This document shows positions 44,297-52,645 of a stretch of DNA of 64,000 nt, in pieces. Numbering within the stretch: position 1 is the first letter of the stretch; each line of letters opens with the position of its first letter. The stretch covers positions 310,001 to 374,000 of the forward strand of contig CAPN01000051.1 in the NCBI GenBank assembly GCA_000333235.1, in the 5' to 3' direction. The notes beneath the pieces are model-generated. The model was not told the DNA's origin. It ran no database searches and saw only the letters and a list, made by a program, of their open reading frames with translations. Position numbers and translations under genes: made by a program. This DNA is from Pseudoalteromonas luteoviolacea B = ATCC 29581 (lineage in GTDB: Bacteria > Pseudomonadota > Gammaproteobacteria > Enterobacterales > Alteromonadaceae).

Positions 44297-44955
44297 GCAT
44301 TGAAATAGTCCTTGATCATAATGATTTCGTGATCGCGAACAAACCGCATGGCATTAGTTTTCACTCCGAATCCGAAGCAGGCTTTGTTGTTCAAGTTGAG
44401 GTACAAATGGGCATTAAGTTGTACCCTGTACATCGTCTCGACAAAGTGACATCAGGGCTCATTGTCCTTGCAAAGTCGGCTTTACACGCCGCACAACTTA
44501 CCGAATTATTTTCAAGAAGGTGTGTTGATAAATTCTATCTCGCCATCATTGATGCAAAGCCAAAGAAAAAACAAGGCTGGATTAAAGGTGACATGGCGAA
44601 AAGCCGGCGCGGTGCATTTAAGTTATTAAGCACCATGAACAACCCCGCGATTACACGTTTTTATACTGTGTCTTTTACACAAGGTAAACGAGGTGTATTA
44701 CTTAAACCGTATTCGGGTAAAACGCATCAACTACGTGTGGCGCTAAAAAGCTTAAGTGCACCCATTTTAGGCGATGCACTGTATGGCGGAAGTAAAGCAG
44801 ATAGAACGTATTTACATGCTTATGCATTAGCTTTTGATTGGCATGGGCAGCGGATCTGGTGTCAAAAAGCGCCAAGCGATGGTGTGTGGTACGCTGAATT
44901 AATTAACCATGAGGCATTTGTAACTTGGCAAGCGCCTCAAAACTTAGAGTGGTGA
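44293..44955 (+). CDS. RluA-family pseudouridine synthase
   Basis: A 220-residue enzyme without an S4 domain. The catalytic motif [17 protein letters not shown] (residues ~50-66, Asp in HRLD) and the later [14 protein letters not shown] fit RluA-type pseudouridine synthases acting on rRNA or tRNA. The short form resembles the TIGR01621 group, whose target is not known to me. It is coupled to kdsB by the ATGA overlap, and tcdA starts one base after its stop, which places two RNA-modification genes behind the lipid A/Kdo genes. Confidence 0.88.
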   Translation: MSIEIVLDHNDFVIANKPHGISFHSESEAGFVVQVEVQMGIKLYPVHRLDKVTSGLIVLAKSALHAAQLTELFSRRCVDKFYLAIIDAKPKKKQGWIKGDMAKSRRGAFKLLSTMNNPAITRFYTVSFTQGKRGVLLKPYSGKTHQLRVALKSLSAPILGDALYGGSKADRTYLHAYALAFDWHGQRIWCQKAPSDGVWYAELINHEAFVTWQAPQNLEW

Positions 44956-44956
44956 T

Positions 44957-45754
44957 ATGTCTCAATCTAGAGAACTGCGCTTTGGTGGCATTGGCCGGTT
45001 GTATGGCCAACAACAATTAGAGTGGCTAAACAGAGCTCATTTCTGTGTTATTGGAATTGGTGGTGTTGGTAGCTGGGTTGCAGAAGCGCTTGCAAGAACG
45101 GGGATCGGCTCAATCACCCTGATTGATCTGGATGATATTTGTGTTACTAATACGAATCGTCAATTACATGCACTGAATGAGACGATTGGCGTAGCCAAAG
45201 TTGAGGCAATGAAAGCGCGTTGTGAAGCGATTAATCCTGAAATCAGGGTAAAAGTCATTGATGACTTCCTTACACTCGACAATCATAAAGCATTATTACA
45301 TGATTTTGATTATGTCATTGATTGCATTGATGCAGTTAAAGAAAAAGCGGCGCTAATTGCACATTGTAAACGAAATAAAATCCCTGTTATTACGACGGGG
45401 GGAGCTGGTGGGCAAACGGATCCGTCGCAGATACAATATGGAGATGTGGCCAAAACTACTCACGATCCATTACTGGCAAAAGTGCGCTATTTGTTGCGCA
45501 AACAATATAACTTTAGTGATAATCCCAAACGCAAGTTTGATGTGGATTGCGTTTATTCAACGGAGCAGTTGGTTTATCCAACGGCTTCAGGCGAAGTCTG
45601 TCAAATGAAGCAAAATGCGGATGGTAGTAAAAATATGGATTGTGCAACGGGGTTTGGTTCTGCAACCATGGTGACTGGAACATTTGGTTTTTTTGCTGCT
45701 GCTAAAGCAACTAAAAAATACCTCGCTAAATGCGCTCGCAATCAGTCTCAGTAA
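44957..45754 (+). CDS. tcdA: tRNA threonylcarbamoyladenosine dehydratase TcdA (CsdL)
   Basis: A 265-residue E1-like enzyme that uses ATP to cyclise t6A37 to ct6A in tRNAs. Nucleotide-binding GIGGVGSWVAEALARTG (residues ~35-51), adenylation residues in DLDDICVTNTNRQ (~56-68), and GGAGGQTDPSQIQ. The C-terminus has GFGSATMVTGTFGF followed by a basic tail. In E. coli tcdA (csdL) belongs to the csdA-csdE-csdL cluster; here it faces csdE tail to tail. Confidence 0.94.
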   Translation: MSQSRELRFGGIGRLYGQQQLEWLNRAHFCVIGIGGVGSWVAEALARTGIGSITLIDLDDICVTNTNRQLHALNETIGVAKVEAMKARCEAINPEIRVKVIDDFLTLDNHKALLHDFDYVIDCIDAVKEKAALIAHCKRNKIPVITTGGAGGQTDPSQIQYGDVAKTTHDPLLAKVRYLLRKQYNFSDNPKRKFDVDCVYSTEQLVYPTASGEVCQMKQNADGSKNMDCATGFGSATMVTGTFGFFAAAKATKKYLAKCARNQSQ

Positions 45755-45790
45755 CGCTTTCTTATCATCGAATAGAGCAAGGATTACCTA

Positions 45791-45836
45791 GCTACCTTAA
45801 ACTGGACCTAAACAGGTTTGCAGCGCGAAAGGTAGC
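45791..45836. repeat. Inverted repeat between convergent tcdA and csdE
   Basis: GCTACCTT (45791-45798) pairs with AAGGTAGC (45829-45836) around a 30-nt loop that can itself fold (ACCT/AGGT). No T run. It lies in the 138-nt space between the two stops. Confidence 0.4.
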
Positions 45837-45892
45837 GAGGGTAAAGACAAAACAAGACTACGAACTGGTTGATTTCACAATGCAATGCTTTC

Positions 45893-46300
45893 CTAAGAGT
45901 CTTGGCTAAAGTGTACTATTGCTTTTTGAATTGCATGGATCCCATTTCCACGAGAGGGACTTAAATGCTGTATTAAATCAAGCTCTTTAAACACAGTAAT
46001 AACATCGCTCGTGTGGATCTCATCACTGCGTTTGCCATTATAAAAGGCCAAAATAATGGCTAAAAGTCCTTTAACAATGCGGGTGTCCGAATCGCCAATC
46101 ACCACTAGGCACCCAGTTGATTCATCCCATGCTAAATGCAGCCAAACTTTACTTTCACATCCACTTACCCTGGCTTCTTCGGTTTTCAGTGGTTCAGGAA
46201 AGTTCGGTAATTGCTTGCCTAATAACATAATTTGACGATATTTTGCTTGCCAGCCTTGCTGTGAAGCGATCGATTTATAAATTTCTTCGATATTCATCAT
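45893..46300 (-). CDS. csdE: SufE-family sulfur acceptor CsdE
   Basis: A 135-residue SufE-fold protein that accepts persulfide sulfur from the cysteine desulfurase CsdA. The catalytic Cys is in the conserved SGCESKVWL (~residues 47-55). Its ATG overlaps the stop region of csdA on the same strand, so the two are coupled. Linkage to CsdA rather than Suf genes favours the csdE name. Confidence 0.9.
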   Translation of the reverse strand: MMNIEEIYKSIASQQGWQAKYRQIMLLGKQLPNFPEPLKTEEARVSGCESKVWLHLAWDESTGCLVVIGDSDTRIVKGLLAIILAFYNGKRSDEIHTSDVITVFKELDLIQHLSPSRGNGIHAIQKAIVHFSQDS

Positions 46301-47517
46301 TATTCTTCAAGTAACGAGATGACATCTCGCAGTGCAAAAATAAAATGGTCAATTTCTTCGACTGTATTGTAAATAGCAATACTTGCTCTAATTGTTCCTG
46401 AAATAGCAAGCGCGTCCATAAGTGGCTGATTACAATGATGACCCGTTCTAACAGCAATGCCATGATGGTCAAGTAATGTGGCAACATCGATAGGGTGTTG
46501 GTTTTTAACTGTAAAACTCACAGTACCTATATTATCGTTTAGATCACCGTAAAGCTCGACCTGTTCAATTGTTTGCATTTCTGAAATGAGTGTATTAAAG
46601 ACGTCTTTTTTATGCGCAGTCCATTCTTCAAACGGGATAGATGAAATAAACTTAATTGCTTCACCAAAGGCAATTACCCCGGCGATATTCGGGGTGCCCG
46701 CTTCAAATTTGCTCGGAGCTTGGTTAAAGGACGAATGAGAGATGGTGACTTTGTCTATCATTTCGCCTCCACATTGGTATGGTGGCATTTCGTTTAGCAA
46801 TTCATACTTACCAAATAAAAGTCCAACCCCGGTTGGGCCAAACGCCTTGTGAGCTGATGCAACGTAAAAATCACAGTCTAATTCTCTGAGGTTTGGTCGT
46901 ATTTGGGCAAAGCTTTGCGCGCCATCAATGACGGTAATAGCACCAATTGCTTTTGCTTCACGAATTAGAGATTCAATGGGTAAGATGTTGCCTAAGCCGT
47001 TAGAAGCATGACAAATTGAAACGATTTTTGGTTTTAAATTTTGAATTTGTGCGACGGCGCGTTCATAGTGTATGCATCCTTTTCGGTTTACTTTAATCGC
47101 CTTTATGACGGCGCCTGTGCGCAGTGCTAATTGCTGCCACGGGACGATATTCGCATGATGTTCAAGCTCAGAAATTAAAATAATGTCATTCGGTTGTAGT
47201 AATGGAGTTAGGCCATGAGCGATAAGATTCAGTGATTCCGTAGCACCTTTTGTCCATACTAATTCACGAGATTGAACCTGTAAAAAGTCCGCTAAAATTT
47301 CACGTACAGCTTCATATTGCGCGGTTGCGTTAGCACTGAGAAAATGGGTGCCACGGTGAACATTGGCATTATTTTGCAAGTAAAATTCGCGTTCTTTTTC
47401 TATTACATTCAGAGGTTTATGCGTAGTAGCACCATTATCCAAGTACACCAAAGAGTTATTGTGTACGGTACGGCTTAAGATCGGAAATTGTGCTCGAATG
47501 GCATTAACGTCAAACAT
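46300..47517 (-). CDS. csdA: Cysteine desulfurase CsdA
   Basis: A 405-residue PLP enzyme of the group II (SufS/CsdA) type that releases sulfur from cysteine to form a persulfide. PLP lysine in YVASAHKAFGPTGVG (~residues 220-234), active cysteine in VRTGHHCNQPLM (~residues 352-363), and the start DNGATTHKP. The HHCNQP form is closer to CsdA (GQHCAQP) than to SufS. It is followed directly by csdE. Confidence 0.93.
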   Translation of the reverse strand: MFDVNAIRAQFPILSRTVHNNSLVYLDNGATTHKPLNVIEKEREFYLQNNANVHRGTHFLSANATAQYEAVREILADFLQVQSRELVWTKGATESLNLIAHGLTPLLQPNDIILISELEHHANIVPWQQLALRTGAVIKAIKVNRKGCIHYERAVAQIQNLKPKIVSICHASNGLGNILPIESLIREAKAIGAITVIDGAQSFAQIRPNLRELDCDFYVASAHKAFGPTGVGLLFGKYELLNEMPPYQCGGEMIDKVTISHSSFNQAPSKFEAGTPNIAGVIAFGEAIKFISSIPFEEWTAHKKDVFNTLISEMQTIEQVELYGDLNDNIGTVSFTVKNQHPIDVATLLDHHGIAVRTGHHCNQPLMDALAISGTIRASIAIYNTVEEIDHFIFALRDVISLLEE

Positions 47518-47576
47518 GCAAAACTCTATTGAATAAGATAGGTAGGAATTTTAATGAAATGAGCGTAACTTGCAAT

Positions 47577-47602
47577 GAAAAAAGGCCGCTGATGCGGCCT
47601 TC
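47577..47602 (-). terminator. Terminator of gltA
   Basis: On the minus strand AAGGCCGC/GCGGCCTT with a 4-nt loop and a T run, eight bases past the gltA stop. Confidence 0.92.
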
Positions 47603-47609
47603 TTGTCGG

Positions 47610-48896
47610 TTAACGTGCGTCTTTCGATACGTAATCGCGAGCTGTGTAACCAGTATACATTTGACGAGGACGGCCAATCTTATGACCTGCTTGTGAAAGC
47701 ATTTCGTTCCAATGAGATACCCAACCCACAGTACGTGACATCGCGAAAATTACCGTGAACATGCTAGTAGGGATACCGATTGCTTTGAGGATAATACCAG
47801 AATAGAAGTCTACGTTCGGGTAGAGTTTCTTTTCAATGAAGTAAGGGTCTTCAAGCGCAATTTGCTCAAGACGCATCGCAACATCTAGCAATGGATCTTG
47901 GATATTTAACTCTTTTAACACTTCGTGGCAGGTTTGGCGCATGACTGTTGCACGAGGATCGAAGTTTTTGTATACGCGGTGACCGAAACCCATCAGACGG
48001 AATGGATCATTTTTGTCTTTCGCTTTTGCAACGTATTCGTCGATTCGATCAACCGAACCGATCTCTTCTAACATTTTCAAACATGCTTCGTTTGCACCAC
48101 CGTGCGCTGGTCCCCAAAGAGAAGCAATACCTGCTGCGATACATGCGTATGGGTTTGCACCAGATGAACCTGCTAGACGTACCGTTGATGTCGATGCGTT
48201 TTGTTCATGATCTGCGTGCAACATGAATATACGATCCATTGCTTTTGCAAGCACTGGGCTAACGGTGTATTCATCAGCTGGCACAGAGAACATCATGTGA
48301 AGGAAGTTTTCAGCGTAGCTTAGGTCGTTACGTGGATAAACGAATGGTTGACCTTCGTTGTACTTGTAACACATTGCCGCGATGGTTGGTAACTTAGCAA
48401 CTAACTTTACCGCACAACGCATGCGTTGGTCTGCGTCAGAAATGTCTAAGTCGTCGTGGTAAAAGCTTGATAGTGCGCCTACAACGGCACATAACATTGC
48501 CATTGGGTGTGAATCAACACGGAAACCTTGGAAGAAAGAGGCAATTTTCTCGTGAAGCATTGTATTGTGAGTTACTTCTTTCGAAAACTCAGCTAACTGA
48601 GCGTCGTTTGGAAGCTCACCATTCAATAGCAGGTAGCATAGCTCGATGTAGTTAGATTTTTCAGCCAGTTGCTCTATTGGGTAACCGCGATGAAGAAGTA
48701 CGCCTTTTGCGCCATCGATGTAGGTGATCGAAGATTCGCAAGAACCTGTTGACATAAAGCCTGGGTCAAACGTGAAGTAACCGTGGCCGCCTAGCGTACG
48801 AACGTCGATGACGTCTTGACCTGCAGTGCCAGAATAGATTGGCAACTCAATTGGGTCATGACCTTCAATCTGGAGTACGGCTTTCTTATCTGCCAT
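47610..48896 (-). CDS. gltA: Citrate synthase (type II)
   Basis: A 428-residue enzyme that condenses acetyl-CoA and oxaloacetate at the entry of the TCA cycle. It has the extra N-terminal beta domain (~1-60) of NADH-sensitive hexameric type II enzymes. Catalytic segments: [14 protein letters not shown] and [14 protein letters not shown] hold the two His, and [17 protein letters not shown] is in the Asp region. Length equals E. coli GltA (427). It is transcribed away from sdhC; the shared 447-nt region must carry both promoters. Confidence 0.97.
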   Translation of the reverse strand: MADKKAVLQIEGHDPIELPIYSGTAGQDVIDVRTLGGHGYFTFDPGFMSTGSCESSITYIDGAKGVLLHRGYPIEQLAEKSNYIELCYLLLNGELPNDAQLAEFSKEVTHNTMLHEKIASFFQGFRVDSHPMAMLCAVVGALSSFYHDDLDISDADQRMRCAVKLVAKLPTIAAMCYKYNEGQPFVYPRNDLSYAENFLHMMFSVPADEYTVSPVLAKAMDRIFMLHADHEQNASTSTVRLAGSSGANPYACIAAGIASLWGPAHGGANEACLKMLEEIGSVDRIDEYVAKAKDKNDPFRLMGFGHRVYKNFDPRATVMRQTCHEVLKELNIQDPLLDVAMRLEQIALEDPYFIEKKLYPNVDFYSGIILKAIGIPTSMFTVIFAMSRTVGWVSHWNEMLSQAGHKIGRPRQMYTGYTARDYVSKDAR

Positions 48897-49343
48897 TTAT
48901 GTGTCTCCTATGAAATAACAATTCTGATTGTTATGTTGTGATACTAATGTTAAGCAAATTCCGATCATTGTAACGTAGAAACCGGGGGGGAAGTCAATTT
49001 TTCTAAGAATTATGCACGGATGTATAATAAATATTCTACAAAGTTTAAATATTATACCATTGGCTAATTCGCAAGCGTCTCAATCTAAACAAGAATTGTA
49101 AAAGCGTGGATACGCTTATATACTGTCAGTGGTTTTAAACCGTATCGTCTGTGGGTAAACCTATAAAGGTTTTAAACCGTATCGTCTGTGGGTAAACCAA
49201 TGTCTGCCTTGATTGCGTAACGTTTTCGTTAAGTGAACTTAGTAGTCCGGTTTATTTAAGGTGTGCCATTTGCTGAGTATTCGCAAGTGGATTTGATAAA
49301 AACAAGTAGATGAGCTCCTTGTGAGCAAGATGGGCAAGTAACT
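48897..49343. promoter_or_regulatory. Divergent gltA/sdhC regulatory region
   Basis: A 447-nt gene-free region between the divergent TCA genes, A+T-rich near 49010-49075 and containing a run of seven G near 48984 and two 31-bp direct repeats. In E. coli the equivalent region is controlled by ArcA and CRP; I could not place certain sites for either here. Confidence 0.6.
49131..49198 (+). repeat. Two perfect 31-bp direct repeats upstream of sdhC
   Basis: Copies at 49131-49161 and 49168-49198 are identical and separated by TATAAA, giving a 37-bp period. Each starts with GGTTTTAAACC and ends with GGGTAAACC, so GGTTT and AAACC elements can pair within or between copies. They end 145 bases before the sdhC start. 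Confidence 0.85.
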
Positions 49344-49721
49344 GTGAAAAAGCAAAGACCTGTAAATCTAGATCTAACGACTATATCGATGCCTGCAACG
49401 GCTAAAGCGTCAATCCTACACCGTATCACTGGTGTCGCGATGTTCTTCGCTTTAACGTTCGTTATCTGGGCATGGTCTGAATCTCTCTCTTCGGCTGAAG
49501 GCTTTGAATTTGTGAAAAGCTTGATGACAGGCTTCATTGCGAAATTTATCGCTTGGGGCACGGTCACTGTGTTGGCGTATCACATCATTGGCGGTTTCCG
49601 TCATATGATCCAAGACATGGGCTACTGGGAAGAATTAGAATCAGGCAACACGAGTGCTAAAGTAGCGATCGCGCTATGGGTAATCGTAGCAATCCTAGCT
49701 GGAGTATGGATATGGTCTTAA
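49344..49721 (+). CDS. sdhC: Succinate dehydrogenase cytochrome b556 subunit
   Basis: A 125-residue membrane anchor of complex II, which with SdhD binds heme b and ubiquinone. It starts KKQRPVNLDL, nearly identical to the E. coli protein, and has three spans (~30-50, ~65-88, ~105-124). The SILHRITG segment includes residues of the quinone site, and the heme His is in VLAYHIIGGFRHM. The start codon is GTG 49344 and no strong Shine-Dalgarno sequence was seen. Confidence 0.95.
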   Translation: MKKQRPVNLDLTTISMPATAKASILHRITGVAMFFALTFVIWAWSESLSSAEGFEFVKSLMTGFIAKFIAWGTVTVLAYHIIGGFRHMIQDMGYWEELESGNTSAKVAIALWVIVAILAGVWIWS

Positions 49722-50059
49722 ATCAAGCAACTCTAAAGCGTGATGGCGTACAAGATTACGTCTCGTTGCGTGCAACGGCATTGGTAATCGCGGCTTACGC
49801 GATTTTCATTGTTGGTTATCTTTTACTCACTCCTGAACTTACTTATGAAGCATGGTCTGGGTTGTTTTCGAACCTAGCAATGAAGGCGGCAACGTTAGTT
49901 ACGTTAGTATGCATCATGGCGCACGCTCGCATTGGTCTTTGGCAGGTACTTACCGACTATGTTAAGTGTTCCACAATGCGCTCTGTGCTGAGCTTCATTT
50001 TGAACCTAATGGCAGTTGCTTACGTAGCTGTTGGTTTATTTGTTCTGTGGGGTGTTTAA
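49712..50059 (+). CDS. sdhD: Succinate dehydrogenase membrane anchor SdhD
   Basis: A 115-residue hydrophobic anchor, the same length as E. coli SdhD, with spans at ~18-40, ~52-78 and ~88-112. The heme-ligand region is CIMAHARIGLWQVLTDY. The start at ATG 49712 is set by GGAG seven bases upstream (49701-49704) and by the match of MVLNQATLKRDGVQDY to the E. coli N-terminus. It overlaps the sdhC 3' end by ten bases. Confidence 0.94.
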   Translation: MVLNQATLKRDGVQDYVSLRATALVIAAYAIFIVGYLLLTPELTYEAWSGLFSNLAMKAATLVTLVCIMAHARIGLWQVLTDYVKCSTMRSVLSFILNLMAVAYVAVGLFVLWGV

Positions 50060-51832
50060 GTGAATTATTCTGTCTATGAATTTGATGCTGTTGTAATCGG
50101 TGCCGGTGGTGCTGGTATGCGAGCAGCACTCGCAATTTCAGAGTCTGGTAAAACATGTGCTCTGATCTCTAAAGTATTCCCAACGCGTTCACACACTGTT
50201 TCTGCACAAGGTGGTATTACGGTAGCGCTCGGTAACTCTCATGAGGATAACTGGGAATGGCACATGTACGATACGGTCAAAGGGTCTGATTTTATCGGTG
50301 ACCAAGACGCTATCGAATATATGTGTAAAACCGGTCCAGAAGCGATCACTGAACTTGAGAACATGGGTTTACCATTCTCACGTTTTGAAAATGGCCGCGT
50401 ATACCAACGTCCTTTTGGTGGTCAATCCAAGAACTTCGGCGGTGAGCAGGCAGCACGTACAGCGGCGGCTGCAGACCGTACTGGACACGCATTACTACAC
50501 TGTCTATACCAGCAGAATGTTAAAAATAAAACGAACGTTTTTTCTGAATGGTATGCACTTGACCTAGTTAAGAACGATAACGGTGACGTAGTAGGCTGTA
50601 CTGCGATCGAGATCGAAACCGGTAAAGTGGTGTTCTTCAAATCTCGTGCAGTGGTACTCGCAACAGGTGGTGCCGGTCGCATTTACGCTTCTACAACGAA
50701 TGCGCACATCAATACGGGCGATGGTGTTGGTATGGCGACACGTGCAGGTATTGCACTCCAAGATATGGAGATGTGGCAATTCCACCCAACGGGTATTGCA
50801 GGCGCAGGTGTTCTGGTAACCGAAGGCTGTCGTGGTGAAGGTGGTTACCTTCTTAATAAAGACGGCGAGCGTTTCATGGAACGTTATGCACCAAACGCGA
50901 AAGATCTCGCGTCACGTGACGTTGTTGCTCGTTCTATGATGACAGAAATTCGTGAAGGCCGCGGCTGTGATGGTCCATGGGGTCCGCACATCAAGCTTAA
51001 ACTTGACCACTTAGGTGAAGAAACGCTAAACCTACGTTTACCAGGTGTTTGTGATCTTTCTAAAACCTTCGCTCACGTTGACCCAGCGAAAGAGCCAATT
51101 CCAGTAATCCCAACCTGTCACTACATGATGGGTGGTGTACCAACAAACGTTAACGGTCAAGTTATCAATATTGGTGCAAATGGCGAAACGAAAGTTGTGG
51201 AAGGCTTATTTGCGGTAGGTGAAATCGCGTGTGTTTCTGTACACGGTGCAAACCGTCTCGGTGGTAACTCACTGCTAGATTTGGTTGTATTTGGCCGCGC
51301 TGCTGGTAATTTCCTTGGTACATACTTAAATGAAGCGCAAGCGACAAAAGATGCGTCAGCTTCTGATCTTGAAGCGGCACTAGCTCGTTTCAATCGTTGG
51401 GAAGGCTCTAAACCGGGTCAAGGTGAAGATCCTGCACAGATCAAGAAAGACCTACAACAATGTATGCAGTTGAACTTCTCGGTATTCCGTGAAGGTCAAG
51501 CAATGAATGAAGGTCTAGATCAGTTGAAAGCAATTCGTGAGCGTCTACAATTTGCTCGTTTAGATGACAAGTCGTCTGAATTTAATACTCAGCGAATTGA
51601 GTGTCTAGAATTGGACAACTTGATGGAAACTGCTTACGCAACTGCTGTGGCTGCGAACTATCGTACAGAAAGCCGTGGTGCGCACTGTCGATTTGACTTC
51701 CCAGATCGTGATGACGAAAACTGGTTATGTCACTCAATCTACAACCCGGAAACTGAAGCGATGGCGAAGCGTGATGTGAACTTTGCGCCAGTTACTCGTG
51801 AAGCATTCCCACCTAAAGCGCGTACTTACTAG
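50060..51832 (+). CDS. sdhA: Succinate dehydrogenase flavoprotein subunit
   Basis: A 590-residue FAD subunit that oxidises succinate to fumarate at the cytoplasmic face. FAD-binding [15 protein letters not shown] (~residues 10-24), covalent-FAD His in [11 protein letters not shown] (~residue 46), active-site Arg/His segments [16 protein letters not shown] and [10 protein letters not shown]. It starts with GTG 50060 directly after the sdhD TAA. Length is close to E. coli (588). Confidence 0.97.
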   Translation: MNYSVYEFDAVVIGAGGAGMRAALAISESGKTCALISKVFPTRSHTVSAQGGITVALGNSHEDNWEWHMYDTVKGSDFIGDQDAIEYMCKTGPEAITELENMGLPFSRFENGRVYQRPFGGQSKNFGGEQAARTAAAADRTGHALLHCLYQQNVKNKTNVFSEWYALDLVKNDNGDVVGCTAIEIETGKVVFFKSRAVVLATGGAGRIYASTTNAHINTGDGVGMATRAGIALQDMEMWQFHPTGIAGAGVLVTEGCRGEGGYLLNKDGERFMERYAPNAKDLASRDVVARSMMTEIREGRGCDGPWGPHIKLKLDHLGEETLNLRLPGVCDLSKTFAHVDPAKEPIPVIPTCHYMMGGVPTNVNGQVINIGANGETKVVEGLFAVGEIACVSVHGANRLGGNSLLDLVVFGRAAGNFLGTYLNEAQATKDASASDLEAALARFNRWEGSKPGQGEDPAQIKKDLQQCMQLNFSVFREGQAMNEGLDQLKAIRERLQFARLDDKSSEFNTQRIECLELDNLMETAYATAVAANYRTESRGAHCRFDFPDRDDENWLCHSIYNPETEAMAKRDVNFAPVTREAFPPKARTY

Positions 51833-51842
51833 GAGCTCAACG

Positions 51843-52559
51843 ATGGCAACATTAGAACTTTCTGTTTATCGTTATAATCCTGATGTGGACAATGCACCAC
51901 ATATGCAGGATTACACTCTAGAGGTGGAAGAAGGCCGCGATATGATGATCTTGGATGCTCTTTTAAAATTAAAAGAGAAAGATCCAACGTTAGCATTTCG
52001 TCGTTCATGCCGTGAAGGTGTTTGTGGCTCGGATGGCCTAAACATGAACGGTAAAAATGGCCTAGCATGTATTACTCCGGTTTCTGCTCTGCAAAAGGGT
52101 GGCAAGGGTAAGATTGTTATCCGCCCATTACCAGGTTTACCTGTTGTTCGTGATTTAGTCATTGATATGACTCAATTCTACAAACAATATGAAAAGGTAA
52201 AACCATTCTTAATCAATGATACACCAGCCGCTGGAGAGCGTTTACAATCGATTGAAGAGCGTGAAAAGCTTGATGGTTTATATGAGTGTATTTTATGTGC
52301 TTGTTGTTCGACTTCATGTCCTTCTTTCTGGTGGAACCCAGATAAGTTCATTGGTCCAGCAGGCCTACTCCATGCATATCGTTTCTTAGTGGATAGCCGT
52401 GATACGGCGACTGACGAGCGTCTAGCTGACTTAGACGATGCGTTTAGTGTATTCCGCTGTCACGGTATCATGAACTGTGTTAACGTGTGTCCAAAAGGTC
52501 TTAATCCAACTAAGGCAATCGGTCACATTAAATCTATGTTGTTAAATCGAGCGGTTTAA
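51843..52559 (+). CDS. sdhB: Succinate dehydrogenase iron-sulfur subunit
   Basis: A 238-residue subunit, same length as in E. coli. It holds the 2Fe-2S (RRSCREGVCGSDG...GLAC), 4Fe-4S (CILCACCSTSCP) and 3Fe-4S (CHGIMNCVNVCPKG) clusters that pass electrons from SdhA to quinone. The start at ATG 51843 follows AGGAG near the sdhA stop, which sets it over earlier in-frame codons. Confidence 0.97.
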   Translation: MATLELSVYRYNPDVDNAPHMQDYTLEVEEGRDMMILDALLKLKEKDPTLAFRRSCREGVCGSDGLNMNGKNGLACITPVSALQKGGKGKIVIRPLPGLPVVRDLVIDMTQFYKQYEKVKPFLINDTPAAGERLQSIEEREKLDGLYECILCACCSTSCPSFWWNPDKFIGPAGLLHAYRFLVDSRDTATDERLADLDDAFSVFRCHGIMNCVNVCPKGLNPTKAIGHIKSMLLNRAV

Positions 52560-52576
52560 CGCATATTTAACACCGT

Positions 52577-52608
52577 AAGATGGCAAGCCTAGCTTGCCAT
52601 CTTGTTTT
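52577..52608 (+). terminator. Hairpin between sdhB and sucA
   Basis: A perfect 12-bp stem (52577-52588 with 52592-52603) around a 3-nt loop and a weak T tail (GTTTT). Probably a partial terminator or processing site that sets the sdh to suc ratio. Confidence 0.75.
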
Positions 52609-52645
52609 GTCTGACTAATATCTGCGCTAGAGAAAGGGCTAATAA

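Noticed and set aside
49131..49198. Direct repeats considered as a short CRISPR array
   Set aside because: The spacer is only 6 bp, there are just two units and no cas genes are present.
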